Positions 1 through 8,781 of a DNA stretch of 64,000 bases are shown here, in pieces. The stretch lies in NCBI RefSeq assembly GCF_001921215.1, contig NZ_MSIF01000016.1, positions 1 through 64,000 on the forward strand. Reading direction: 5' to 3'. A program made the translations under genes and the position numbers. The DNA comes from Actinophytocola xinjiangensis (GTDB lineage Bacteria; Actinomycetota; Actinomycetes; Mycobacteriales; Pseudonocardiaceae). Positions within the stretch are counted from its first letter, which is position 1, and each line of letters starts with the position of its first letter. The notes under the pieces are model-generated. The model was not told the DNA's origin, did no database searches, and saw only the letters and a list, made by a program, of their open reading frames with translations.

Positions 1-122
1 ACGACGACAAGCGGCCACGGACACGCGAGCTGTCGCCCACGGACACGCCACGTTGCGTCAACGTCATACCCACGCAGCGTACAGAACGTTCACCAAACGG
101 CGCGTAAAGAAACCGCATAGAT

Positions 123-1556
123 CTAGCCGTTCAGCCGGCGCAGGGTCCTCCGGGACAGCAGGACCACGGCCACCGCGGTGAGTGCCAGGCCGGCGAGCAG
201 GCTCAGCGGGCCCGGTCGCCACAGGAGATCGACGGTCCAGTAGTAGGGCAGGATCCGCAACGGCCACTGCGCCAACTCCGGCAACCACCACACGGCCGGC
301 GCGATCACCGTGGGCAGCAGTCCGAGAATCTTCAGCCAGGCGAGGCCCTCGACCTTGTTCCGTGCGAACGCGGCCGTGGCGAGGGTGACCAGCGGTGCCT
401 GCGCGGCGGCCAGCGCCAGGCCGGGCATCGTGCGCGACAGGTCCGGCGCCAGACCGCTCAGCGGAACGGTCACGGCCAGCAGGGCCGCCGTGACGACGGC
501 CACCGCGACCGCGCGGTAGGCGAGATAGCGCGGCATCGTGACCGGGCTGACCCGCAACACCAGCACGACGTGGTCGTCGACGTCGTCGAGGACCAGCAGG
601 GCGCCGACCATGCCGACGATCAACGGCACGTGCAGCACCACCAGCGACGCCAGCAGGACCGGTTGGTACGGCACGAGGTCGACGCCGAACCGTTCGTGCG
701 CGTAGCCGGCCAGGGGTGGGTAGCCCAGCCGCAGCGCGGCGGCCAGCAGGACCGGCCCGGCGAGCACCACGGTCAGCAGCGCGCTGCGCGCCGCGAGACG
801 ACGGTCGATGTCGACCAACGCGATGAGCCATCCCCGCCGGGTCCAGCGCCGGCGGTGTTCGCGGGGCACCCGCACCCGGTTCACGCCGACACCCGAACGC
901 CGGTGGGACCGCCGGGCGAACCAGAGGCCGACGGCGACGGCCACCAGCAGGTAGCCCATCGCACCAGCGAACGCGACGGGCCCGGTGCCGCCGCGAAGGA
1001 CACTCGCGGCGCCGGTCGTCGGCACGAGGAACAGCAGCGGATGGTCGACCACGCCGGACAGGTGGACCAGCGGCGCGGCGATGAGCGGCACCAACAGCAC
1101 GGGCGCCACGGTGAGGAACCCGACGAGCGAGTCGTGTCGTGTCACCAGGGCAAGGTTGAGCACGAGGAACAGCACCGCCAGCGGGACCACCCCGACCAGC
1201 GCCGTGCCAGGACCCACCCCGGACACCAGGGCGACCGGAACGGCGGAGACGGCCGACAGCGCGGTCAGGGTGCCGACCTTGGCTCCGAGGTACTCACCGA
1301 ACCGCAGTGGGCTGACGGCCAGCGCCGCGGCCGCACCCTCACCACGCTCGAACAGGACCAGCGCGGCGACGAAGAACGACCCGAAGGTCGCGGTGTCGAT
1401 GGTCAGGATCAACGGCCCGGCCCCTCGGGCCACCGGGTCCGGCATCGCCGACAGCGCCACCGTCCACACCGCGGTGACCGCGACGGCGACGGCGGGGACC
1501 CGGTAGCGCCACTGCACGGTCCACTCGAGAGCGATCGCCGCGCGGACGCGGTTCAC
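123..1556 (-). CDS. ABC-2 type transporter permease
   Basis: This is a 477-residue, very hydrophobic protein with about a dozen predicted membrane helices in two halves, separated near residues 215-250 by a basic cytoplasmic stretch (RRSHRRSGVGVNRVRVPREH). No signal peptide is visible. Its start (GTG/ATG near 1556) overlaps the stop of the upstream ATPase gene by 4 nt, so the two are translationally coupled and should form one exporter. Long ABC-2 permeases of this type carry drugs, lipids or other hydrophobic molecules outwards; the substrate here cannot be read from sequence. The TetR gene at the head of the same operon suggests substrate- or drug-responsive induction. ABC-2 type is inferred from the partner ATPase and topology, not from a diagnostic motif. 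Confidence 0.85.
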   Translation of the reverse strand: MNRVRAAIALEWTVQWRYRVPAVAVAVTAVWTVALSAMPDPVARGAGPLILTIDTATFGSFFVAALVLFERGEGAAAALAVSPLRFGEYLGAKVGTLTALSAVSAVPVALVSGVGPGTALVGVVPLAVLFLVLNLALVTRHDSLVGFLTVAPVLLVPLIAAPLVHLSGVVDHPLLFLVPTTGAASVLRGGTGPVAFAGAMGYLLVAVAVGLWFARRSHRRSGVGVNRVRVPREHRRRWTRRGWLIALVDIDRRLAARSALLTVVLAGPVLLAAALRLGYPPLAGYAHERFGVDLVPYQPVLLASLVVLHVPLIVGMVGALLVLDDVDDHVVLVLRVSPVTMPRYLAYRAVAVAVVTAALLAVTVPLSGLAPDLSRTMPGLALAAAQAPLVTLATAAFARNKVEGLAWLKILGLLPTVIAPAVWWLPELAQWPLRILPYYWTVDLLWRPGPLSLLAGLALTAVAVVLLSRRTLRRLNG

Positions 1557-2410
1557 AGCCGTCCGCCGGTCACCGCGACGAACACGTCGTCCAGAGTGGC
1601 CTCACGGGTGTGGATGGTCTCCACCAGACCGTCACGCGACAGCGCGACGAACTCCGGGTCGTCACCGAGACCCGACAACGGGAACTCCTTGCGCCGCACC
1701 ACGTTCCCCGCCCGGTACTCGACCACGACACCCGGTCGGCCGTGGGCCAGACGCAGGTCGCGCGGCGTGTCGAGGGCGGCGATACGCCCGTCGACCAGGA
1801 ACGCCACCCGGTCGCAGAGCAACTCGGCGGCGGCCATGTCGTGCGTGGTGAGCAAGACCGTGCGGCCCAACTCGGGCTGCCGGCGGATCAGGTCGCGAAC
1901 CAGGCCGGCGTGCACGGGGTCCATCCCCGAGGTCGGTTCGTCGAGAAACAGCACCTTGGGGCGGTTCACCAGCGCCCTGGCCAGGTTCAGACGCATCAGC
2001 ATGCCCTTGGAGAACTCGGCCACCACCCGGTCGGCCGCGTCGGCGAGGTCGACGGCCTCCAGCAACTCGTCGGGGTCGTCCACCGGCCCGGAGTAGAGGG
2101 CCGCGAAGGCGGCGAGGTTCTCCCGCGCGGTGAGGCGCGAGAACCTCGCCGGCAACTCGAACCCGACACCGATGTGCTCGTAGTACTCCGGCCCCCACCG
2201 GGCGACGGATCGGCCCAGCACCTCGGCCCGCCCCTGGTGGCCGGACAACAGGCCCGTGAGGATCCGCTGCGTGGTCGACTTGCCGGCACCGTTCGGACCG
2301 AGGAACCCGAGGATCTCCCCACCGGCCACGGTGAACGAGATCCCGTCCACGGCACACCTGGCGGCCCCCCGGTACCGCATCCGCAACTCCGACACCTCGA
2401 TGACCGTCAT
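1553..2410 (-). CDS. ABC transporter ATP-binding protein (ABC-2 exporter class)
   Basis: This 285-residue nucleotide-binding protein powers the permease encoded just downstream. It has Walker A GPNGAGKST, an ABC signature in the variant form FSKGM, Walker B VLFLDEPTSGMD and the switch histidine region TTHD. The C-terminal ~75 residues form the short extension usual for DrrA/CcmA-like exporters. The start at 2410 (MTVIEV) was chosen because it overlaps the stop of the TetR gene in an ATGA arrangement and begins the conserved fold; an upstream in-frame extension to 2614 would run back through the TetR gene and has no family-like sequence. It belongs to a three-gene operon: regulator, ATPase, permease. 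Confidence 0.92.
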   Translation of the reverse strand: MTVIEVSELRMRYRGAARCAVDGISFTVAGGEILGFLGPNGAGKSTTQRILTGLLSGHQGRAEVLGRSVARWGPEYYEHIGVGFELPARFSRLTARENLAAFAALYSGPVDDPDELLEAVDLADAADRVVAEFSKGMLMRLNLARALVNRPKVLFLDEPTSGMDPVHAGLVRDLIRRQPELGRTVLLTTHDMAAAELLCDRVAFLVDGRIAALDTPRDLRLAHGRPGVVVEYRAGNVVRRKEFPLSGLGDDPEFVALSRDGLVETIHTREATLDDVFVAVTGGRL

Positions 2411-2976
2411 GTCGACCGCCCGTCGGCCAGGGCACGGAAGGCGTCGTCGATGAGGTCGGGCAGTTCGGCCGCGCCGTCGTCGGCCACCCACTCCTCCAGC
2501 GCACTGGTCAACGCCGCCAGGCAGACCGAGGCCAGGACCCGCGTACCGAACGTGGGCGCCCCCTCGGACACCGCCTCGGCCAACAGGTCCCGCGTGGCGA
2601 ACTGGTTCTCCCACAACCGCGCGCGCAACGCGGGGGTCCGCAGCGCGAGCCGCACCCGCTCCAGCAACGCGTCCCGGTCCGCCGCGTAGATCACGCCCAG
2701 GCCGTCCCGCACCGCACCGTGGATCCTGGTCACCGGGCCCTCGGTCGCCGGCCGCGCGCGGATCGCCGCCACCAGCAGGGGGTCGTAGGAATCACTGAGC
2801 ACGACGTCTTCCTTGGTCGGGAAGTACCGGAAGAACGTCATGTGCGACACCCCGGCCGCCGCCGCGATCCGCGCCACCGTCGTCGCCTCGTACCCATGCT
2901 CGACGAACAACCGCAACGCCTGCTCCTGCAACCGTTGCCTCGTCAGCGCCTTCTTGCGCTCCCGCCAGTCCGCCAT
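2407..2976 (-). CDS. TetR-family transcriptional regulator
   Basis: This is a 189-residue repressor. The N-terminal helix-turn-helix is typical (residues ~10-55, with TVARIAAAAGVSHMTFFRYF) and is followed by an all-helical ligand-binding domain. It is first in the operon with the ABC exporter and overlaps the ATPase start by 4 nt. The ATG at 2976 was chosen; a GTG at 2991 would add five residues (MVAGL) and cannot be excluded. A perfect 17-bp palindrome sits 24 nt upstream of the chosen start and is the probable autoregulatory operator. The expected role is repression of its own operon, relieved by a ligand that is probably exported by the transporter. Confidence 0.9.
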   Translation of the reverse strand: MADWRERKKALTRQRLQEQALRLFVEHGYEATTVARIAAAAGVSHMTFFRYFPTKEDVVLSDSYDPLLVAAIRARPATEGPVTRIHGAVRDGLGVIYAADRDALLERVRLALRTPALRARLWENQFATRDLLAEAVSEGAPTFGTRVLASVCLAALTSALEEWVADDGAAELPDLIDDAFRALADGRST

Positions 2977-3000
2977 GAGACCCGCCACCACGATCAGAAG

Positions 3001-3017
3001 ATGTTAGTCACTAACAT
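3001..3017. promoter_or_regulatory. Palindromic operator for the TetR/ABC operon
   Basis: ATGTTAGTCACTAACAT is a perfect inverted repeat: 8-bp arms with a single central C. It lies 24 nt upstream of the TetR start. Size, symmetry and position fit a TetR-family operator, so autorepression of the exporter operon is inferred. Its AT content is high for this genome. Confidence 0.75.
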
Positions 3018-3119
3018 CGTAGCGAGCGCTCGGTCAGCGGCACCATCCGCCTGCCGGTGGCGGTGCGGGGTGGCTGAGGCCGACGGCGCTGAACCGCCGG
3101 TCGTTCGACATCGGTGACT

Positions 3120-4085
3120 TCAGACCCGGTCCGTCCCCTCACGGGCGAAGTGCGGTTGCGCCGCTTCCAGTCGCGGTACGGAGATGCCCAACCGTCGTGC
3201 TTCGGTCAGGGTGTCCCGGCAGACCTCGCGCGGCTCCTCGGCGTCGGGGTCGGAATGCGCCGCGAAACTCACGCGCGCAAGCGGGACATGAGCGGTCAGC
3301 CAGGCGAGCGCGGGGGCCGTCAGCCAGGTGGGCGCGCGGAACAGCAGCACACCGCCCCGGTGGCGTCGCAGGTCAAGGCCGCGCGCCGTGAGGAGCGGCA
3401 GCAGCTCGCGGCCAGCCAGCAACCCCTCGCGCAGGTCGCTCGTTGCCCCGACCAGCTTGGACAGCGAACCCAGCCGCAGGCCCTGCGAGAGCAGGCCGGC
3501 ATCCGACGCGAAATGGACCCACAGCCAGCCGCGGAAGTCGGGCCTCTCCTTGATCCGGAACCCGGCCTCGCGAAACGCCTGGCGCGCGGCCCGCTCCCGG
3601 TCGGTCGGGGGCTGGCCGAGGGTGCCGAAGATGACCGACGGCAGCAACGCCGCGCGGAGCACGCCGTCCGCGCCGAAACCGCCACCGGCCTGGGGAAAGC
3701 CCCAGGCGATCCGGTCGAGTGGGAGTGCGCCGACCGCGGCGCGCGGCTCGGTCCAGATGTTGCCGAAGACCAACACCGTGGCCTGGCCGACACGCGGGGA
3801 CAGGAAGGTGGTCGCCTCGGGAAGACGGTGGTGCGGCACGCTGAGCACGATCAGGTCGAAGTCGTGGCCGGGTTCCAGCGCCTCGCGGTAGCGCACCGGC
3901 CACGTCTCGACGACGCGCTGCCCCCACACCCGGCGCCGTGTGTCGAGCAGGTTGAGATCCACCGCGTCCCCGTACGTCGCGGCGCGGCCCGGCCGGACGT
4001 AGAACTCGACGTCATGCCCGGCCCGTCGCAGGGCCCAGCCGTAGATGGTGGCGATCACGCCTCGGCCGAACATCAGGATCTTCAC
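3120..4085 (-). CDS. Ketopantoate reductase (ApbA/PanE)-like NAD(P)-dependent oxidoreductase
   Basis: This 321-residue protein begins with a Rossmann motif (ILMFGRGVIATIYGWAL), as in the N-terminal domain of 2-dehydropantoate 2-reductases, although the third glycine of GxGxxG is replaced (GRGVIA). The middle contains LIVLSVPHHRLPEA, typical of the NADP-binding half, and the C-terminal half is helical. It starts with GTG at 4085. It is divergent from a TetR gene, with a strong sigma70-like promoter and two operators between them, so it is probably the TetR target. True pantothenate biosynthesis is unlikely given this drug-response-like context. The family also contains redox enzymes of unknown substrate, and the precise reaction is not determinable. 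Confidence 0.75.
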   Translation of the reverse strand: MKILMFGRGVIATIYGWALRRAGHDVEFYVRPGRAATYGDAVDLNLLDTRRRVWGQRVVETWPVRYREALEPGHDFDLIVLSVPHHRLPEATTFLSPRVGQATVLVFGNIWTEPRAAVGALPLDRIAWGFPQAGGGFGADGVLRAALLPSVIFGTLGQPPTDRERAARQAFREAGFRIKERPDFRGWLWVHFASDAGLLSQGLRLGSLSKLVGATSDLREGLLAGRELLPLLTARGLDLRRHRGGVLLFRAPTWLTAPALAWLTAHVPLARVSFAAHSDPDAEEPREVCRDTLTEARRLGISVPRLEAAQPHFAREGTDRV

Positions 4086-4112
4086 GCGACACCTCGTGGG
4101 GTACCATCGATC

Positions 4113-4162
4113 TGGAGATCATCTCCAATTGTCAAAATATGGAGACCATCTCCATTTGTCAA
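4113..4162 (-). promoter_or_regulatory. Promoter with twin TetR operators between divergent genes
   Basis: On the minus strand, TTGACA (4162-4157) and TATTTT (4139-4134) are separated by exactly 17 nt, a near-consensus sigma70 promoter reading into the reductase gene. Two copies of a 13-bp palindrome lie at 4114-4126 (ggagatcatctcc, perfect) and 4141-4153 (ggagaccatctcc, one mismatch), 27 bp apart. Both are followed by a TTGTCAA-type element. One operator fills the promoter spacer and the other lies just downstream of the -10 element, so bound TetR should block transcription. The twin repeats may also control the divergent tetR gene. Confidence 0.75.
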
Positions 4163-4175
4163 TCCGAGAGAGCGC

Positions 4176-4745
4176 ATGACCGCCGACAAGCCGCTGCGGG
4201 CCGACGCCCAGCGCAAGCGCGACGCCCTGATCGCCAAGGCCCGTGAGGTCTTCGACACCGGCGACTTCTTCGACGTGCGCTTCGATGACTTCGCCCGGCT
4301 GGCCGGGGTGGGCACCGGCACGCTGTACCGTCACTTCCCCACCCGCGAGGCACTGGCCGAAGCGGTCTACCGCGGGGAAGTCGCCGCGCTGTGCGAGCGC
4401 GCCGGCCACCTGCGGGCCACACTGCCCGCGGCGGACGCTCTGGCGACGTTCCTGCGCGACATGGTCGACCACATCGCCGCCCACCACGGCCTGGCCCGCA
4501 CACTGGCCACCCTCATGGCCCACCGCTCAGGTGACCTCGCCGAGGGCAGCCAGGCACTGGAACAGGCCGTGACCGACCTGGTGGCCGCAGCCTCACAGGA
4601 AGGCACCGTCCGCGACGACGTCGACGCCGGCGCCGTGATGATGGCGCTGCACGGCATCGGCGCGGCCCATGACCGTCCCCACTGGCGGGCCGAGGCCGAC
4701 GGTGTCATCACCCTCGTGCTGGACGGGCTGCGCCGCCGCCCGTGA
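4176..4745 (+). CDS. TetR-family transcriptional regulator (divergent)
   Basis: This 189-residue regulator has an N-terminal helix-turn-helix (residues ~14-58, with FARLAGVGTGTLYRHFPTRE) and a C-terminal TetR_C-like ligand/dimer domain. The ATG at 4176 starts the conserved sequence (MTADKPLRADAQRKRD) and has a GAGAG ribosome-binding element upstream; longer in-frame extensions would run through the divergent promoter. It is transcribed away from the ketopantoate-reductase-like gene, with twin operators in the 90-nt gap, so it most likely represses that gene and itself. The inducer is unknown. Confidence 0.9.
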   Translation: MTADKPLRADAQRKRDALIAKAREVFDTGDFFDVRFDDFARLAGVGTGTLYRHFPTREALAEAVYRGEVAALCERAGHLRATLPAADALATFLRDMVDHIAAHHGLARTLATLMAHRSGDLAEGSQALEQAVTDLVAAASQEGTVRDDVDAGAVMMALHGIGAAHDRPHWRAEADGVITLVLDGLRRRP

Positions 4746-4854
4746 TGACACGGTGCGACACCGGCTCGCCCCGAAGGCTCGGCCGACAGGAACCACCACG
4801 CGGGTCGGGTGTGCGGTGGCACAGTCGGTTCGCCCAACCCGGTGCTCCTGGCCA

Positions 4855-4884
4855 TTGAGCCGTTCGCGGCCGCGCGCCTACCGT
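4855..4884 (+). promoter_or_regulatory. Possible sigma70-like promoter for the LLM/M20 pair
   Basis: TTGAGC at 4855-4860 is followed after 18 nt by TACCGT at 4879-4884, 21 nt before the next ATG. This is a weak match, supported mainly by position in the 160-nt gap downstream of the tetR gene. An AGGAGG ribosome-binding site follows at 4894-4899. Confidence 0.4.
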
Positions 4885-4905
4885 CGGTGCCACAGGAGGG
4901 ATCCC

Positions 4906-5925
4906 ATGGACCTCGGCATCGTTCTACAGACCAACCCCCCGGCCTCCCGCGTGGTGGAGACCGCCGTACGGGCGGAGAACCGCGGCTTCACCCACGTGTG
5001 GACGTTCGACTCGCACATCCTGTGGCAGGAGCCCTACGTCATCCACTCGCGGATCCTGGAGGCCACCCGAACCGTCACCGTCGGCCCGATGGTGACCAAT
5101 CCGCTCACCCGCGACGCGACGGTCACCGCCTCGGTGTTCGCCACGCTGAACTCCATGTACGGCAACCGGACCGTGTGCGGGATCGGCCGGGGCGACAGTG
5201 CCGTCCGCGTGCTGTCCGGACGCCCGTCGACCCTGGCCGACCTGCGTACCGCCGTCACCACCATCCGTGAGCTGGCCAACGGGCGCACCGCCGAGGTCAA
5301 CGGCGCCACCCTGCGCATCCCGTGGGCGTCGCGGTCGCGGCTCGGGGTGCACGTCGCCGCCTACGGGCCGCGGGCGCTGGAACTGGTCGGCCGGCACGCC
5401 GACGGCTTCATCCTGCAACTGGCCGACCCGGACATCGCCGCGTGGACGATCGAACGGGTCCGCAACGCCGCCGCCGACGCCGGCCGCGACCCGGCCGAGG
5501 TCACCATCGTCGTCGCGGCGCCAGCCTACGTCGGTGGCGACCGGGGTCACCAGCGCGACCAGTGCCGCTGGTTCGGCGGGATGGTCGGCAACCACGTCGC
5601 GGACATCGTGGCCCGCTACGGCGACACCGGTGGCGGCACACCGAAGGCGTTGACCGACTACATCGCCGGGCGCCGGGGCTACGACTACAACCAGCACGGC
5701 CAGGCCGGCAACACGCACACCGCGTTCGTGCCGGACGAGATCGTCGAGCGTTTCTGTGTGCTGGGCGAGCCGGCCGACCACGTCGCGAAGCTCAAGGACC
5801 TGCGCGCGCTCGGGGTGGACCAGTTCGCCGTCTACCTCCAGCACGACGGCATCGACCAGACCCTGACCGCCTACGGCGACACCGTCGTCCCCGCGCTGCG
5901 TCCCGCGGCGCCGGCGATGCTGTGA
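4906..5925 (+). CDS. LLM-class F420-dependent oxidoreductase
   Basis: This 339-residue luciferase-like TIM-barrel protein starts MDLGIVLQTNPPASRVVETA and continues with HVWTFDSHILWQEPYV, the usual cofactor- and substrate-facing strands of the F420-dependent LLM family. The ATG is preceded by a near-perfect AGGAGG site 6 nt away. Family members transfer hydride from F420H2, or use FMN with O2. The gene is 13 nt from and co-transcribed with an M20-family carbamoylase/allantoate amidohydrolase-type gene, which suggests processing of a nitrogen heterocycle or ureido compound; this is context inference. F420 rather than FMN is the likelier cofactor in an actinomycete. Confidence 0.85.
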   Translation: MDLGIVLQTNPPASRVVETAVRAENRGFTHVWTFDSHILWQEPYVIHSRILEATRTVTVGPMVTNPLTRDATVTASVFATLNSMYGNRTVCGIGRGDSAVRVLSGRPSTLADLRTAVTTIRELANGRTAEVNGATLRIPWASRSRLGVHVAAYGPRALELVGRHADGFILQLADPDIAAWTIERVRNAAADAGRDPAEVTIVVAAPAYVGGDRGHQRDQCRWFGGMVGNHVADIVARYGDTGGGTPKALTDYIAGRRGYDYNQHGQAGNTHTAFVPDEIVERFCVLGEPADHVAKLKDLRALGVDQFAVYLQHDGIDQTLTAYGDTVVPALRPAAPAML

Positions 5926-5938
5926 CGAGGAGCCAACC

Positions 5939-7216
5939 ATGACCATCCGGGTACCGCGTGACGACGTCGCCGACGCCGCACTGCTGGCCGACTTCACGAC
6001 CCTGTCCGCGATCGGCGCCACGCCGGCCGGCGGGGTGGAACGGCAGGCCGCCACCGACGCCGACGGGCAGACCCGCGCGTGGCTGGGCTCCTGGCTCACC
6101 GAACGGGGGTTCGCCGTCCGCCAGGACCAGGTGGGAAACCTGTTCGGGCTGCTCGAACTCGCCCCCGGCCGGCCCTACGTGCTGGCCGGCTCCCACCTGG
6201 ACAGCCAGCCGCGCGGCGGCCGGTTCGACGGCGCCTACGGGGTGCTGGCGGCCGCGCACGCCGCCGACCGGCTGCGCCGGCACCACCGGCGCACCGGGCG
6301 GACACCTCGGTACAACGTCGCGGTGGTGGACTGGTTCAACGAGGAGGGTTCGCGGTTCAAGCCGTCGATGATGGGCAGCGCGGTCTTCACCGGGGCGATG
6401 CCGCTCGACACCGCGCTGGCGACGACCGACGTCGCCGGTGTCACCGTCGCCACGGCGCTGCGGGCCATCGACGGACAGGGCACCGGGCACGTCCTGGACG
6501 CCGGTCGGGACGTCGCCGCCTACGCGGAGATCCACATCGAGCAGGGACGCGAGCTGGACAAGGCGGGGAACACCCTCGGGCTGGTCGACTCGACGTGGGC
6601 CGCGAACAAGTACGAGATGTCCGTGATCGGCAGCCAGGCCCACACCGGCGCCACCGCGATGGCCGACCGGCAGGACGCCCTCTACGGTGCCGCGCTGGTG
6701 GTCGTCGCGCTCCGTGAGCTGGCCGACCGGTACGGCACGGACCTGCACACCTCGTGCGGGCAGCTCACCGTCCACCCGAACTCGCCGGTGGTGGTCGCCC
6801 GCGAGGTGCACCTGCATCTCGACCTGCGTTCGCCGTCCGACGACCTGCTCGCGGAAGCCGACGAGGTGCTGCGAACGCGGTTGGCCGAGATCGAGGTCCA
6901 GGCCGACGTCTCGATACAGCGGCGGTTCTCCCACACGTGGAAGGGCCAGCACTACCACCCGGAGGGGGTGGCACTGGCCGCCGCCGTCGCCGACGACCTC
7001 GGCATCGGCCACCAGCGGGTGCGCACCCGCGCCGGGCACGACTCGACCAACCTCAAGGACGTCGTGCCGACGGTGATGTTGTTCGTCCCCAGTGTGGAGG
7101 GCATCTCCCACGCCGAGGCGGAGTACACCACCGACGAGGACCTGTGCACCGGTGTCGACGTGCTGACCGAGGTGCTCGCGCGGCTGGCCGACGGCGCGCT
7201 GGACGCCACAGCCTAG
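5939..7216 (+). CDS. M20-family amidohydrolase (N-carbamoyl-amino-acid hydrolase / allantoate amidohydrolase type)
   Basis: This 425-residue dinuclear-metal amidohydrolase has the family signatures in order: SHLDSQPRGGRFDGAYG (first His and Asp ligands), DWFNEEGSRF (catalytic and bridging Glu), AEIHIEQG (His ligand) and near the end RAGHDSTNLKDVVP and GISHAEAEYT. These fit the hydantoinase/carbamoylase branch, which removes N-carbamoyl or ureido groups and releases CO2 and NH3, rather than the peptidase branch. A GAGGAG site precedes the ATG. It sits directly after the LLM oxidoreductase. Its stop overlaps the 3' end of the convergent PucR gene by 4 nt, tying it physically to the catabolic operon. 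The natural substrate is unknown. Confidence 0.9.
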   Translation: MTIRVPRDDVADAALLADFTTLSAIGATPAGGVERQAATDADGQTRAWLGSWLTERGFAVRQDQVGNLFGLLELAPGRPYVLAGSHLDSQPRGGRFDGAYGVLAAAHAADRLRRHHRRTGRTPRYNVAVVDWFNEEGSRFKPSMMGSAVFTGAMPLDTALATTDVAGVTVATALRAIDGQGTGHVLDAGRDVAAYAEIHIEQGRELDKAGNTLGLVDSTWAANKYEMSVIGSQAHTGATAMADRQDALYGAALVVVALRELADRYGTDLHTSCGQLTVHPNSPVVVAREVHLHLDLRSPSDDLLAEADEVLRTRLAEIEVQADVSIQRRFSHTWKGQHYHPEGVALAAAVADDLGIGHQRVRTRAGHDSTNLKDVVPTVMLFVPSVEGISHAEAEYTTDEDLCTGVDVLTEVLARLADGALDATA

Positions 7217-8778
7217 GTGCGCCGGGCGGGGCCGAGGTCGTGGGTGAGCACCGCGAGGTGCAGGGCCGCTCTGGTCTCGCCGTCGTCGAGGTCGGCTTCG
7301 AGGAGCCGTTCGACGGTCGCCAGTCGCTTGTAGAGGGTCGCCCGGCTCAGGGACAGCTCGCGGGCCAGCTCGGCCTTGTTACCGCCGAGTTGGAGGAACC
7401 GGCGCAGCAGCGGCAACAGCGGACGCTCGCCGCGTGCCTCCCGGTCCAGCAGCGGACGCAGCTGGGCCTCGGCGAAGGCGTGCACCCTCGGTTCGGCACC
7501 GAGCAGCAGTGCCAGGCCGGGCAGCCGCACGTCCCTGGCCCGGTGGTGCCGCCCGGCGACCCCACCGCCCACGGCGGCCTCGGCGACGTGCTCGGCCTCG
7601 GGAAGACCGGCGGCGGCGGTGACCAGGTCCGCGCCGGCCGGCCCGACGCCGATCACCCAACGCGACGCCGGCAACTCCTCGGCCAGGCCGGCGCACAGCC
7701 GGTACAGTGTCCGCTCCTCCCCCTCCTGGCCGACGGCGAGCAGCGCCACCAGCCGGTCCGGCCTGGACGACGAGGCCACCAGCGACAGCCCTCGGGCCGT
7801 CGCGGCCCTGGTCAGTACGTCGGCCGTGCCGCGTCCGGGGTCGCCGCTGACAGCGACGACGACCGGGAGCTGCTTACGGCCAGGCCGGAATCCCAGCGCG
7901 GACGCGCGGGCCATGGCGTCGGTCTCGGCGGTGATCCGGCCGGCACGCAGGTCGTCGACGAGGGTGCTCCGCGACTGCCGGGAGACCTCGTGCCGGTCCC
8001 GCTCGATCAGGTGGTGCAGTTCGAGTGCCTGCCCGGCCCGCTCCAACACCGTCAGTGCCGTCGCCGCCGCTGCCGCCGTCGCTGTCGCCGCCGGCACCGG
8101 CGCCACGAGTCGCCCCCACGGCCCCGCCGCGTCCACCGCGACCCGCAGCCAGTCCGGAGATTTCTCCAGGGCGGCCAGCCGCGAGCGCGCCGGCCAGTCG
8201 GCGAGCACCTCGCCGGCGTGTCCGTCGGCGACGGCGAAGGCCAGGACCCGGTGCGCGAGGTCCTCCAACACCACCGGCCCACCCACCAGTTCGGCGGCCA
8301 GCGCGATGATGTCACCCGGCCCCGCGCGGTCGAGGTTGAGCGTGGTGAACCGCCGGTGCACCCGCTCGGCGAACTCGACCCGGTCGAACCGCTCGGACAC
8401 CAGCGCGCGATGCACCACCTCGGTGATCTCCACGAAGCGCACCACCCGGCGCAACGCGACCACCGGGAAGTCGACCCGGGTCGCGGCCCGCGCCAGGCGG
8501 TCGACCGCGGCGGCGTCGATCAGCTCGGCGACGAGCGCGGCCGCGCCGGCCTCGGCGAGCCGGTCGAGGTAGCGGTGGGTCGCCGCGCTCCCGTCGGCGA
8601 AGGCCAGCCCGGCGCAGAGCACCAGTTCCCCGCCGCGGATCAGCCCGGCGGCGTCGGCGGCCTCGACCACGTGCACCCACCGCACCGCCCGCCCCAACGG
8701 CGCACCGGGGTTGAGCAGTTCCGGCCGGCCGGCCAGGACGACCGGCAGGGCGAGCACGTCGGCGACGGTGGGCGCCAC
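7213..8778 (-). CDS. PucR-family transcriptional regulator
   Basis: This is a 521-residue protein with the full PucR layout: an N-terminal sensor domain (residues ~1-125, TVADVLALPVVLAGRPELLN), a central GGDEF-related region (~290-410) and a C-terminal helix-turn-helix (~455-510, GGNKAELARELSLSRATLYKRL). PucR proteins control purine, amino-acid and other nitrogen-compound catabolism. It starts with GTG at 8778, three nt after the stop of a second PucR-type gene, and is last in the long catabolic operon. A regulator at the tail of its own operon suggests feedback control. It may also control the convergent LLM/M20 pair. Confidence 0.9.
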   Translation of the reverse strand: MAPTVADVLALPVVLAGRPELLNPGAPLGRAVRWVHVVEAADAAGLIRGGELVLCAGLAFADGSAATHRYLDRLAEAGAAALVAELIDAAAVDRLARAATRVDFPVVALRRVVRFVEITEVVHRALVSERFDRVEFAERVHRRFTTLNLDRAGPGDIIALAAELVGGPVVLEDLAHRVLAFAVADGHAGEVLADWPARSRLAALEKSPDWLRVAVDAAGPWGRLVAPVPAATATAAAAATALTVLERAGQALELHHLIERDRHEVSRQSRSTLVDDLRAGRITAETDAMARASALGFRPGRKQLPVVVAVSGDPGRGTADVLTRAATARGLSLVASSSRPDRLVALLAVGQEGEERTLYRLCAGLAEELPASRWVIGVGPAGADLVTAAAGLPEAEHVAEAAVGGGVAGRHHRARDVRLPGLALLLGAEPRVHAFAEAQLRPLLDREARGERPLLPLLRRFLQLGGNKAELARELSLSRATLYKRLATVERLLEADLDDGETRAALHLAVLTHDLGPARRT

Positions 8779-8781
8779 CGG

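Noticed and set aside
1-122. Possible terminator or regulatory repeats at the left edge
   Set aside because: Only short repeats (CGTTG-CGT-CAACG) are visible; they are too weak to call.
570-2096. Plus-strand 508-codon frame over the ABC transporter genes
   Set aside because: Gln/Asp/Arg/His-rich nonsense composition opposite clear ABC genes on the minus strand.
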